NCBI RefSeq assembly: GCF_918697925.1
Contig: NZ_CAKKMF010000001.1
Location: forward strand, 62,001-126,000
Source: Arthrobacter sp. Bi26
GTDB taxonomy: Bacteria; Actinomycetota; Actinomycetes; Actinomycetales; Micrococcaceae
DNA: 64,000 nt
Direction of reading: 5' to 3'
Made by a program: the position numbers and the translations under genes. This document shows, one piece after another, positions 9,801 to 17,682 of this stretch (positions are counted from its first letter, which is position 1; the number at the start of each line of letters is the position of its first letter). The notes under the pieces were generated by a model. The model did not search any database and was not told the DNA's origin. It was given only the letters and a program-made list of their open reading frames with translations.

Positions 9801-11683
9801 TCCACGCCGGCCGGATACCGGACGCCAAGGTCATAGAGGAACAAAGGCCAGTCGTTCCCGCGCACCACATCGAAGGGCCGTTGGTTCAGGACCTCGAGTC
9901 CGAGGTTATGGAAGAACGGCAGGATGCGCGTCAAGCTATAAGCGGTGGTCAGGTAGAGCCGGATCCGTGCGTCTTCGGCCAGGTTCGCGGACGCGGCAGT
10001 GCGCACATAAACGGACAGTTGCGGATCGTTCAGCGGTCGTCCACCGGCGCCGTCGAGATCGAACTGCTCGAACTGCAGGATATCTTCGACGGCATCCTCG
10101 ACTTCGAAATCAGCCTTGTAGCTGGCCGGGAAGGCGGCGGACCAAAGAGCCGACAACCGGCTCGCCTCCCCGGCCGGCAACCTGTTACGGAGCGCCTCGT
10201 CCAGGCCCTCGGCCCAGGTCCGCGTTGCGCTGATAATGCTCCGCTCCACTGCAGCGGGATCGACGTCGGGCATCCCGCCGGCAGGCAGCAGTATCCGGAA
10301 GAACACGCGGGCCATTGGGGATTCGCTCAGCCGGACTTCGAATTCGAGCGAGGAGGAGCCGAACGCCTGTTTGAGCTCGTGTTCGATCCGGAGGCGGACG
10401 GCCGTGCTGTACCTGTGCCGGGGGAGGAACACCAGGGCGGTCATGAAGCGGCCGTAGCTGTCAGCGCGCAGGAACACCCGTGTCTGGTGGTGTGCCTGCA
10501 GGAGCAGGATCTCGCGGGCAAGCCCGGAAAGTTCGTCGAGGTCCCGGTGGAACAGCTCGTCCAAGGGGAAGGATTCGAGGACGGCGAGAAGCTGTTTGCC
10601 GGGATGGGACGCCTCGGTGAAGCCGAAGCGCTCCTGGACGGCGCGCACTTTGTCCCGGATGACCGGGATGCGCCGCACAGACCGGCCCGTGGCGCCCGGG
10701 GCGAAGAGGCCCACAAACCGGACTTCTCCCGTGGCCGTGCCGGCGCTGCCGAAGGTCCGGACGAGGATTTCATCCAGGTAAGCCGGGCGCGGGACGGACG
10801 ATCTCAGATCCGAAATGGAGAGCGTGAGAACCTGCGGATGCGGCAGCCCCGTAACGGGCTGGCGGGCCTCCGGCCGCCCGTCCCTGAGCAGGCCCAGCCC
10901 CGTGCCGGGACGCACCGTCACTACATCCGTGCCCTCCGTCGTCGGGTATTCATATTCGCCGTATCCCAAAAACGTGAAGTTGCCGCGGTCCAGCCAGTCC
11001 AGGAGCTCACCGAGCTGCTCCGGAGTAGGAACCGTGCCAGCGGGCAGCCGGTCCAGGGAGCTGATGGCGCGGGCGAGACTGGCGTGGATGGCGGGGGCGT
11101 CATCAGCAACCAACTGGACGTCCGCCAGGACACGCCGCACGTTGTCCGTGAGCTCCTCGGTGGCACGCGACCCCGGCAGGCGGCCTATTTCCGCCGCGAT
11201 CCAGGTTTCGGACGACCAATCCGGCGGGTACTGGGCGGAGCCGGGCGCCGCCGTGCCGGGCGGCGCTGTGCCGATGATTCGGCCCGTCGATCCGGTCTGC
11301 GGGGACCCGGGCTGTACTTCCAACAAGCGGTCCGTTTGTGGTTCCCGCCGCACCAGGAAATTGGGATGCACCAGCAACCGGATGGACTCGTTGCGGCGGG
11401 TCAGCTCCGCAGTGAGCGAATGGAGCAAGTGCGGTAAGGCGTCGGCAACGACCAGCAGGACGCTGGCTTCGCCTTCGTTCAGGATGCCGACGGCCGCCGT
11501 GCCTGCCGGGCGGCTCTCCGCCAGTTCCGCATGGTGCCGGGCCCGCTGCTCCAGGTTTTCGGGACTGTAGCCTTGAAGGTCCTCGGGCGCCGTGTGCTCG
11601 TAGTACGCCGCGAGGAACTGTTTATCGAAGCCGGGGAAAACGCTTCCGGGCGCATGCCCCGGGTGTACCGATTTGCCTGACAT
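6821..11683 (-). CDS. gdh: NAD-specific glutamate dehydrogenase, 180-kDa class
   Basis: This 1620-residue protein belongs to the large bacterial NAD-GDH class known from Streptomyces and mycobacteria, which deaminates glutamate to 2-oxoglutarate for catabolism. The long N-terminal half (about 1-700) contains the ACT-like regulatory segments of the class. The catalytic core includes [56 protein letters not shown] (substrate and catalytic lysine region) and the NAD-binding stretch [19 protein letters not shown]. The ATG at 11683 has GGAGG 9 nt upstream. Length and motif order are normal for the family, with no sign of truncation. It is a single gene, separated from purB and the phosphatase by 143 nt. 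Confidence 0.95.
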   Translation of the reverse strand: [1620 protein letters not shown]

Positions 11684-11826
11684 GATTCTGCGCCTCCACG
11701 GCGCGGGATCAACCGCATGCCGCGGCCGACCATCCTGTCCCCACGCCTCATTTCATCATCGCCGCGTTGAGGTGAGCAGTCCAGTCCCGGCAAGCCGGTT
11801 TCGCCCGCCGGTGACTGGCCGGCCCG

Positions 11827-12498
11827 CTACGCCGGACGGCCGGTGGGGTCCTCCGCCGTCGGATCCGCCAGCGCCAGGCCGCCGACAGGGCTGTCGTCCC
11901 AGTGGATGAGCTCCCAGCCGCCGTCGGGATCGCCTTCCAGCGCCACGATTCCGGTGTTGTCCAGCACGTGCTTGATGGCAAAGTCCGGTTCGATGTTGCC
12001 TGCCCGCAGGCCGGCCCACACCCGGATGGCTGCGCCGTGGCTGACCACGGCCACGGATCCTGAACCGCCCCCGCCGTTGGTCCGTGCCGCTATTGTGGCG
12101 ATCGCGGCGTCGTAGCGCTCGAAGAAGTCCCGGCCGCTGGGGCCGGCAGGCATCCGGCGGTCCAGGTCGCCGTCCGTCCAGGAAAAAATGGTGCCGATGT
12201 ACCGCTTGTGTGATTCGTGGTCCGTCAGCTTCTCCAGCGCCCCGGCTTCGATCTCGTGAATGCCCTGCAGCACCTCGGTTTCCAGCCCGTGCACCCGGGC
12301 AAGCGGTGCGGCCGTGATCTGCGTCCGGATCAGGGTGGACGCGTAGAGGGCATGGATCCGCTCGTTCGCCAGGGCGCGCGACAAGGCCTCAGCCTGCCGC
12401 TCCCCGAGCTCGGTCAGCCCGGGCCCCGGGTGGGCGGTGTCCAGCTGGCCGAGGACGTTCCCGGGCGTCTGTCCATGCCGGATGAGCAGGAGCCTCAC
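11827..12498 (-). CDS. Histidine phosphatase superfamily protein
   Basis: 223 residues starting with the catalytic LLLIRHGQTPGN motif, where the His is the phospho-acceptor, and ending with VAVVSHGAAIRVW supplying the second active-site His. ALYASTLIRTQITAAPLA and HEIEAGALE fit the cofactor-independent phosphoglycerate mutase-like branch. Substrate could be a sugar phosphate, a cobalamin intermediate or another small phosphoester and cannot be assigned. The GTG start overlaps the purB stop by 4 nt (GTGA), so translation is coupled to PurB. Confidence 0.85.
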   Translation of the reverse strand: MRLLLIRHGQTPGNVLGQLDTAHPGPGLTELGERQAEALSRALANERIHALYASTLIRTQITAAPLARVHGLETEVLQGIHEIEAGALEKLTDHESHKRYIGTIFSWTDGDLDRRMPAGPSGRDFFERYDAAIATIAARTNGGGGSGSVAVVSHGAAIRVWAGLRAGNIEPDFAIKHVLDNTGIVALEGDPDGGWELIHWDDSPVGGLALADPTAEDPTGRPA

Positions 12499-13937
12499 TT
12501 GAGGTGGTCCACCAGCTGGTCCGCGATGCCCGTGTACTTGCCCGGGGTCAGGGCCAGCAGCCGGGCTTCGGCGTCGGCGGACAGGCCGAGCCCCTGGACG
12601 AATTCCTGCATCCGGGCAGCATCCACGCGCTGTCCGCGGGTCAGGTCCTTGAGCCGCTCGTACGGATTCTCCATGCCTTCGACGCCGGCGATGGCCTCGG
12701 CGCGCATGACCATCTGGATGGCCTCGCCGAGGACTTCCCAGTTTGTGTCCAGGTCAGCGGCCAGCACGTTCTCGGCAACTTTGAGCCGGTCCAGGCCCTT
12801 GGCGACGTTCGAGATGGCGAGCAGCGAGTGGCCGAACGCCACCCCGATGTTGCGCTGCGAGGAGGAGTCGGTGAGGTCGCGCTGCCAGCGGGAGGTGACC
12901 AGGGTGGAGCCCAGCACGTCCAGCAGGCCGGAGGAGATCTCAAGGTTGGCCTCGGCGTTTTCGAAACGGATCGGGTTCACCTTGTGCGGCATGGTCGAGG
13001 AGCCGGTGGCGCCTGCCACCGGGATCTGCACGAAGTAGCCGATCGAGATGTAGCTCCAGATGTCGGTGCAGACGTTGTGCAGGATGCGGTTGAACCGCGC
13101 GACGTCGGCATAGAGTTCGGCCTGCCAGTCGTGACTTTCGATCTGGGTGGTGAGCGGGTTCCAGGCCAGGCCGAGGCCTTCGACGAAGCTCTTGGAGACA
13201 TGCTCCCAGTCGGCGCCCGGGACGGAGGCAACGTGGGCGGCGTAGGTGCCGGTGGCGCCGTTGATCTTGCCGAGGTATTCGGTCCGGGCAATCCGGTCCA
13301 GTTGCCGGTTGAGCCGGTGCGCAATCACAGCCAGTTCCTTGCCCAGCGTGGTGGGCGTGGCGGGCTGGCCGTGGGTGCGGGAGAGCATCGGCACGGCGCG
13401 GTTGTCCTCGGCCATGGCGCTGATCTGGGCAACGAGGGCGCGGGCCGCGGGCAGCCACACGTCCTCCACGGCCCCCTTGACGCCCAGGGCGTAGGAGAGG
13501 TTGTTGATGTCCTCGGACGTGCAGCCGAAGTGCACCATGGCGGTCAGGTGATCGATCCCGATGCCGGGCAGGCGGCGGCCGATGTAGTATTCGACGGCCT
13601 TGACGTCGTGCACCGTCACCGCCTCGATCTCGGCCAGTTCGGTGACGGATCCGGCGTCGAACTCCGTGACGATCGCGCGCAGTTGCTGCTGCTGTTCCGC
13701 AGTGAGCGGGCCGGCCCCGGGCAGGACGCTGTTGCCGGTCAGGTGGATCAGCCACTCGACCTCCACAGCCACGCGGTCGCGGTTCAGGGCCGCTTCGGAA
13801 AGGTAGTCCACCAGCGGCGCGACGGCGGACTGGTAGCGGCCATCCAGCGGGCCGAGCGCGATCTGGTGGTCGGACGCGGCGAGGGCCAGGCGTCCGGACG
13901 GCGTGCGGGTATCAGCTGTGGCGGCAGTTTCAGGCAT
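12495..13937 (-). CDS. purB: Adenylosuccinate lyase
   Basis: 480 residues, matching the usual length. It catalyses two fumarate-releasing steps in purine synthesis (SAICAR to AICAR, and adenylosuccinate to AMP). The fumarase/aspartase superfamily signature appears as GATGSSTMPHKVNPIRFENAE, and the earlier active-site blocks as VHFGCTSEDINNLSYAL and MLSRTHGQPATPTTLGKELAV. The N-terminal extension (first about 20 residues) is variable. No strong ribosome site precedes the ATG. It is cotranscribed and translationally coupled with the downstream histidine phosphatase. The 207-nt region upstream is shared with the divergently oriented WXG-like gene. Confidence 0.95.
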   Translation of the reverse strand: MPETAATADTRTPSGRLALAASDHQIALGPLDGRYQSAVAPLVDYLSEAALNRDRVAVEVEWLIHLTGNSVLPGAGPLTAEQQQQLRAIVTEFDAGSVTELAEIEAVTVHDVKAVEYYIGRRLPGIGIDHLTAMVHFGCTSEDINNLSYALGVKGAVEDVWLPAARALVAQISAMAEDNRAVPMLSRTHGQPATPTTLGKELAVIAHRLNRQLDRIARTEYLGKINGATGTYAAHVASVPGADWEHVSKSFVEGLGLAWNPLTTQIESHDWQAELYADVARFNRILHNVCTDIWSYISIGYFVQIPVAGATGSSTMPHKVNPIRFENAEANLEISSGLLDVLGSTLVTSRWQRDLTDSSSQRNIGVAFGHSLLAISNVAKGLDRLKVAENVLAADLDTNWEVLGEAIQMVMRAEAIAGVEGMENPYERLKDLTRGQRVDAARMQEFVQGLGLSADAEARLLALTPGKYTGIADQLVDHLK

Positions 13938-14132
13938 GTGCCGATTCTTTCACGAAGTGCCGCCGGCCCTTAAGCGCGCCCGTCGTTATGACTTTGCCGC
14001 GTGACTTTGCCCGGCCGGTACCAGCCGGCCGTCCGGGGCGTTGTCCACATAGCCGGGCGGCGCACTTCAGCCGGCCCTGGCCGCCCGTTAGCGTCGGTTC
14101 ATGAGTAGTTGGATGTCGCAGAGCAGTCATCT

Positions 14133-14186
14133 CAGGGCAGCGGGATGACTCAGGGCAGTGGGATGACGCCGACCAGTGGGATGGCG
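14133..14186 (+). repeat. Three 18-bp tandem repeats at the start of the WXG-like gene
   Basis: Units 14133-14150, 14151-14168 and 14169-14186 follow the pattern CAGGGCAGYGGGATGACN; the third is degenerate (CCGACCAGTGGGATGGCG). Each unit carries an in-frame ATG, so the repeat multiplies possible start codons and makes the true start ambiguous. Confidence 0.75.
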
Positions 14187-14504
14187 CCCGGACCGGCGGG
14201 CAGCGTGGCTGTTTTTGGCGTGACGGCCGCCGATGCCCTCGAGTGCGCGTCACGCAGCTATGAAGTCCAGCAGCTCGCTGGGCGCGTAGCGAGGTGCGCC
14301 GATGAGGCGGACGCGGTACTCGCCGCGCTCGCCCGGCTTGAGCTACAGACGTGGCAGTCACCGGCCGGCCGCGCCTATCGGCTTGCCTTGTCCCTGCACG
14401 CGGCGGCGCTGCGCAGGGGCCGGGACTCCCTGCTCGATGCTGTTGCTGTGGTGCTCCGGCACGCCCGGAACGTGGCGCAGCCTGCGGACCGGATAGGCCC
14501 CTGA
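14145..14504 (+). CDS. WXG100-like small helical protein
   Basis: About 119 residues from the ATG at 14145; starts at 14163 or 14181 are equally possible because all lie in the tandem repeat and none has a good ribosome site. The core is two predicted helices (FGVTAADALECASRSYEVQQLAGRVARCADEADAVLAALARLELQT and AYRLALSLHAAALRRGRDSLLDAVAVVLRHARNVA) joined by WQSPAG, with Trp at about residue 70. This helix-W-x-x-P-x-G-helix layout is like WXG100/ESX substrates, although the exact W-x-G triplet is absent. The stop overlaps the ATG of the downstream hydrolase by one base (TGATG), so they are coupled and probably function together. No ESX secretion ATPase is in the window. Confidence 0.6.
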   Translation: MTQGSGMTPTSGMAPGPAGSVAVFGVTAADALECASRSYEVQQLAGRVARCADEADAVLAALARLELQTWQSPAGRAYRLALSLHAAALRRGRDSLLDAVAVVLRHARNVAQPADRIGP

Positions 14505-15973
14505 TGGCCGAGGCGACTCCGGCAGGCTCCGGAGGCACCCCCGGGGTTTCAGCGCCGCCGGCAGACGGCAGTCTGAGAATCCGGGGTGGCATCGGCGGGG
14601 TGAGCTTCCAGTTTGAGGAGTTGCTGGCCGGTGCCGCGGCACTGGACGGGCTGGTCCGGCAGCTGCAATCGGTTGAAATGGAAGCCGACGCCGCCCGGCG
14701 CGCCCTTTTCCCCTATCAATCCGACTCCTACTCCAGCGGCAGCAACGCCATCATCGCCGTGGGGGAGGCTGGCCGGGACGTCGGCCGCGTCCGGTCACAA
14801 CTTCAGCGCATTGGCGACGACGTCCGCGCCAGCCACCGCGAGTACGAATACGCCGAAGCCCGGAATGCCCTGCTGCTGCGGATGGGGCTTCACGGCTCCG
14901 AGTACGGCGCAGCGCCGGAGCCGTTCGCCCTACCGGGGGTGCGCAGCATCGCCGAAGACTGGATCGCCATGGCGCCCCGGAATCTTGCCGCGCTCCTTGG
15001 CCTTCCCGGGCCCCTGGCTGCCGTCGCCGGAGCCCTGAGTGGGCCCACTGACATCCGTCGCCTGGTCCGGGACGTTTCGGACGCGCCGGGGCTCATGTTC
15101 CTCAAGCCCAGGCCCGTCAACATCGTGGGCCGGGAGACGTTTTCGGCCGACGTCGACCTCTCACCGGCCGGGCTGTTGCGGCGGGCCGGAGCGGTGGGGG
15201 AGCAGGGTGGCCGGATCGAGGTGATAGAGGTCGACGGCGGGACCCGCAAAGCGTGGGTGGTGGTCATCCCGGGAACCCAGCAGGGCGGCCTGCCGGAAGG
15301 CACCAACCCCTTTGACCCCGCCGGCATCGCCGAGGCCCTGGGCTACGACTCGGCATCGACGGCGGGCGCTGTCCGGCAGGCCTTGCAGCAGGCCGGAGCC
15401 GAGGCCGGCGATCAGCTCGTGGCTGTCGGCTACAGCCAGGGTGGGATCCACGCGATGAACCTCAGCAAGGACCGGGCCGTCCTGGCCGAGTACGATCTCA
15501 AATTCGTGCTGACGGCGGGCTCGCCCGTTGGCGGCATCAGCCCGGCGCCGGGGATCCGCAGCCTGCACCTGGAACACGAGCAGGACTGGGTGCCGGGAGC
15601 AGACGGACTGGCCAACCCGGACACCAGGGACAGGGTGACCGTGACCCTCACCAACCCGCTGGCCGTGCCGCCGCTGCAGGACTTCGGCCTGGGTCCGGGG
15701 CACCGGCTGGGGAATTACGCGGACGGGGCCGCGCTCGTCTCGGCGAGCCGGGACAACACGCTGCAGGACTCCACGGCTGCGCTGGCCGCAGTAGTAGGGA
15801 CCGGCGGGGCGGCGACGGTCACCCGGTTCTCGCTCCGGCGCGAGGCCCGGCCGGCACCGCGGGGAACGCCGGCGGCGCCGGGCCCTCCCACGGCTTCGGG
15901 GCCGCGGAACGGCCCGGGAGCCCCTAGCGATCGAGGGCGGGAAGGAAGCTGGCCACGAGGGACACCGCGCTGA
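14504..15973 (+). CDS. Alpha/beta hydrolase with cutinase/PE-PPE-type elbow and helical N-terminus
   Basis: 489 residues. The first about 150 form charged helices (FQFEELLAGAAALDGLVRQLQSVEMEADAARRAL ... RVRSQLQRIGDDVRASHREYEYAEARNALLL), resembling the export/partner helices of ESX-associated effectors. The C-terminal half is an alpha/beta hydrolase: AWVVVIPGTQQGG, then the nucleophile elbow VAVGYSQGGIHAMNL (Ser311), then a probable acid Asp361 in EHEQDWVPGADG and His400 in GPGHRLGNYADG. GYSQG is the elbow found in cutinases and PE-PPE hydrolases. No signal peptide is visible. It is coupled by a one-base overlap to the WXG-like gene. The last 50 nt overlap the convergent holin-like gene, and the tail is Pro/Gly/Arg-rich. 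Substrate is unknown; a lipid or ester is likely. Confidence 0.7.
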   Translation: MAEATPAGSGGTPGVSAPPADGSLRIRGGIGGVSFQFEELLAGAAALDGLVRQLQSVEMEADAARRALFPYQSDSYSSGSNAIIAVGEAGRDVGRVRSQLQRIGDDVRASHREYEYAEARNALLLRMGLHGSEYGAAPEPFALPGVRSIAEDWIAMAPRNLAALLGLPGPLAAVAGALSGPTDIRRLVRDVSDAPGLMFLKPRPVNIVGRETFSADVDLSPAGLLRRAGAVGEQGGRIEVIEVDGGTRKAWVVVIPGTQQGGLPEGTNPFDPAGIAEALGYDSASTAGAVRQALQQAGAEAGDQLVAVGYSQGGIHAMNLSKDRAVLAEYDLKFVLTAGSPVGGISPAPGIRSLHLEHEQDWVPGADGLANPDTRDRVTVTLTNPLAVPPLQDFGLGPGHRLGNYADGAALVSASRDNTLQDSTAALAAVVGTGGAATVTRFSLRREARPAPRGTPAAPGPPTASGPRNGPGAPSDRGREGSWPRGTPR

Positions 15974-16310
15974 TGATGATGGCTGCGAACACGGCAGTCC
16001 AGAAGAACGAGTCGATGGTGAAGTGCACAACGGTGTAGCTGCTGATCCAGGACGTCAGGTAGAGCATCGCTGCGTTGATGACCACCGTGAACAGGCCCAG
16101 GGTGAGGATGGTGATCGGCAGCGACAGAAGGCTGACGATCGGCTTGACGAATGCATTAACCAGGCCGAAGATCAGGCCGATAAACAGGTATCCCAGGATG
16201 ACGTTGATGGTGCCGTCGCCCTGGGTGGAAATATCCAGCCCGGTGAGGATCCAGCAGGCGATTGCCAGGGCCAGCCCGTTGATGATGACTCGTACGATGA
16301 ATGAGCGCAT
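15924..16310 (-). CDS. YvlD/phage-holin-4-family small membrane protein
   Basis: 128 residues, nearly all in four hydrophobic helices: FIVRVIINGLALAIACWIL, VILGYLFIGLIFGLVNAFVKPIVSLLSLPITILTLGLFTVVINAAMLYL, and FFWTAVFAAIIISAVSLVASFL. The sequence VNAFVKPIVxLLSLPxxILTLGLFxxVINAxML is the hallmark of the YvlD-like family, which is widespread in chromosomes and labelled phage holin family protein in databases. Here it is a chromosomal membrane protein of unknown function, with no phage genes around. It converges on the hydrolase with a 50-nt overlap. Confidence 0.8.
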   Translation of the reverse strand: MRSFIVRVIINGLALAIACWILTGLDISTQGDGTINVILGYLFIGLIFGLVNAFVKPIVSLLSLPITILTLGLFTVVINAAMLYLTSWISSYTVVHFTIDSFFWTAVFAAIIISAVSLVASFLPALDR

Positions 16311-16403
16311 GGCCCCATGCTGTCATACGCCCGGCGGCAGCGGCAGGGACCATATTCCCCCTGGCGGCAACGAGCATCCCCCAACAGCGGCAGCGACCCG
16401 AAG

Positions 16404-16409
16404 TAGGCT
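16404..16409 (+). promoter_or_regulatory. -10 box TAGGCT of a predicted leaderless promoter (hisC)
   Basis: TAGGCT ends 7 nt before the ATG at 16417, which would put the transcription start at the start codon. The -35 region is not consensus. Confidence 0.45.
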
Positions 16410-16416
16410 AGTTGGC

Positions 16417-17535
16417 ATGACTTCATCAGAGAACCCGGCCGGGGGCATCAAGCCCCGTCCGGTGGTAGACCTCCTCCCCCGCTACGCGGCCGGAAAACCG
16501 CCCGCCCCCGTGGAAGGCCTGGTCAGCTACAAGCTGTCCTCCAATGAAAACCCGTTGCCCCCGATCCCTGCAGTGCAGCAGGCCATCGCGGCGCAGACCG
16601 ACTTCAACCGCTACCCCGATCCGCTCAGCAGCAAGCTGCGCGAATCGCTCGCCCGCTTCCTGGATGTTCCCGCCGAGGACATCGTCACGGGCGCCGGCAG
16701 CCTGGGCGCCCTGAACCAGCTGCTGACCACCTTCGCCGGCCAGAACGACGACGGCAAGGCCGACGAAGTCATCTACGCCTGGCGCTCGTTTGAGGCCTAC
16801 CCGATCTGCGTTGGACTGGCGGGCGCCGAGAGCGTCCGGATCCCGCTGACGGCCGACGGGCGGCACGACCTGGACGCCATGGCTGCCGCAGTGACCGCCC
16901 GGACCAGGATGATCCTGCTGTGCACGCCCAACAACCCGACCGGACCCATCTTGACCACGGAGGAAACGGAGCGCTTCATCAATGCCGTTCCGGCCGACGT
17001 CGTGGTGGTCATCGACGAGGCCTACCAGGAATTCGTGCGCGCCGGCGACGCTGTGGACGGCATCGCCATGTACCGCAAGTACCCCAACGTCGTCGTCCTG
17101 CGGACGTTCTCGAAGGCGCACGGCCTCGCCGGTCTCCGCGTGGGCTACAGCGTCTCCCGCCCCGACCTGACGCAGCACCTGCGGGTCGCCGCCACACCCT
17201 TCGCGGTGTCCCAAATCGCGGAAACGGCTGCCGTCACGTCGATCGAGCACTTCGCTGACGTTGTAGAAAGGGTACAAAGCCTGGTGGACGAACGGGACCG
17301 GGTCACGGCCGGACTGCGGGAGCTCGGATGGTTCGTTCCGGAGGCCCAAGGCAACTTCGTCTGGCTCAATCTGGGCGCAAACAGCGCGGAATTCGCCGCC
17401 CTGGCGGCCGAGCGGGCGCTGTCCGTGCGCGCCTTCGGCAACGAGGGCGTCCGGGTCAGCATCGGCGAACCGGAAGCCAACACCCGGTTCCTGGAGCTCT
17501 GTGCGATCTATACAAAACCGCCGCGGCGTTCCTAG
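16417..17535 (+). CDS. HisC-family aminotransferase (histidinol-phosphate or aromatic)
   Basis: 372 residues, fold-type I PLP enzyme. Recognisable blocks are YKLSSNENPLPPIPAVQQAI near the N-terminus, GAGSLGALNQLL, LCTPNNPTGP, VVIDEAYQEFV and the PLP-lysine motif TFSKAHGLAGLRVGY with Lys233. The start at 16417 removes an ORF extension that would overlap the holin-like gene. The protein matches both histidinol-phosphate transaminase and the actinobacterial aromatic aminotransferase Pat, which are close homologues; because no his genes adjoin it, the Pat role is quite possible. It is a single gene ending 147 nt before the 2-oxoacid dehydrogenase operon. Confidence 0.85.
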   Translation: MTSSENPAGGIKPRPVVDLLPRYAAGKPPAPVEGLVSYKLSSNENPLPPIPAVQQAIAAQTDFNRYPDPLSSKLRESLARFLDVPAEDIVTGAGSLGALNQLLTTFAGQNDDGKADEVIYAWRSFEAYPICVGLAGAESVRIPLTADGRHDLDAMAAAVTARTRMILLCTPNNPTGPILTTEETERFINAVPADVVVVIDEAYQEFVRAGDAVDGIAMYRKYPNVVVLRTFSKAHGLAGLRVGYSVSRPDLTQHLRVAATPFAVSQIAETAAVTSIEHFADVVERVQSLVDERDRVTAGLRELGWFVPEAQGNFVWLNLGANSAEFAALAAERALSVRAFGNEGVRVSIGEPEANTRFLELCAIYTKPPRRS

Positions 17536-17595
17536 CGCTTAACACGGCGCGTTCAGTCCGCCCTGTGCGGCTAAAGTAAGGACCAGTAAGCCAAA

Positions 17596-17637
17596 ATATA
17601 TGCCGGGCGGGGAATGTATTCCCTGTCCGGCATATAT
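17596..17637. promoter_or_regulatory. Long inverted repeat upstream of the 2-oxoacid dehydrogenase operon
   Basis: Arms at 17596-17615 and 17618-17637 match at 18 of 20 positions around a 2-nt centre, with AT-rich ends (ATATATGCCGG / CCGGCATATAT) in an otherwise GC-rich region. It lies 46 nt before the pdhA start and is followed by an AAGGAG ribosome site. It could be an operator for a dimeric regulator or an RNA hairpin in the leader. Confidence 0.65.
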
Positions 17638-17682
17638 CCCAGCGATTGCGGCGCATTCGGATGCGGCAAGCAAGGAGACGGT

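Noticed and set aside
9647..11437. 596-residue plus-strand frame opposite the glutamate dehydrogenase
   Set aside because: The GDH frame is complete and conserved over 1620 residues; the plus frame is a shadow.
15924..16310. Phage holin label as a sign of a prophage
   Set aside because: The YvlD/holin-4 family is common in bacterial chromosomes and no phage structural, lysis or integrase gene is nearby.
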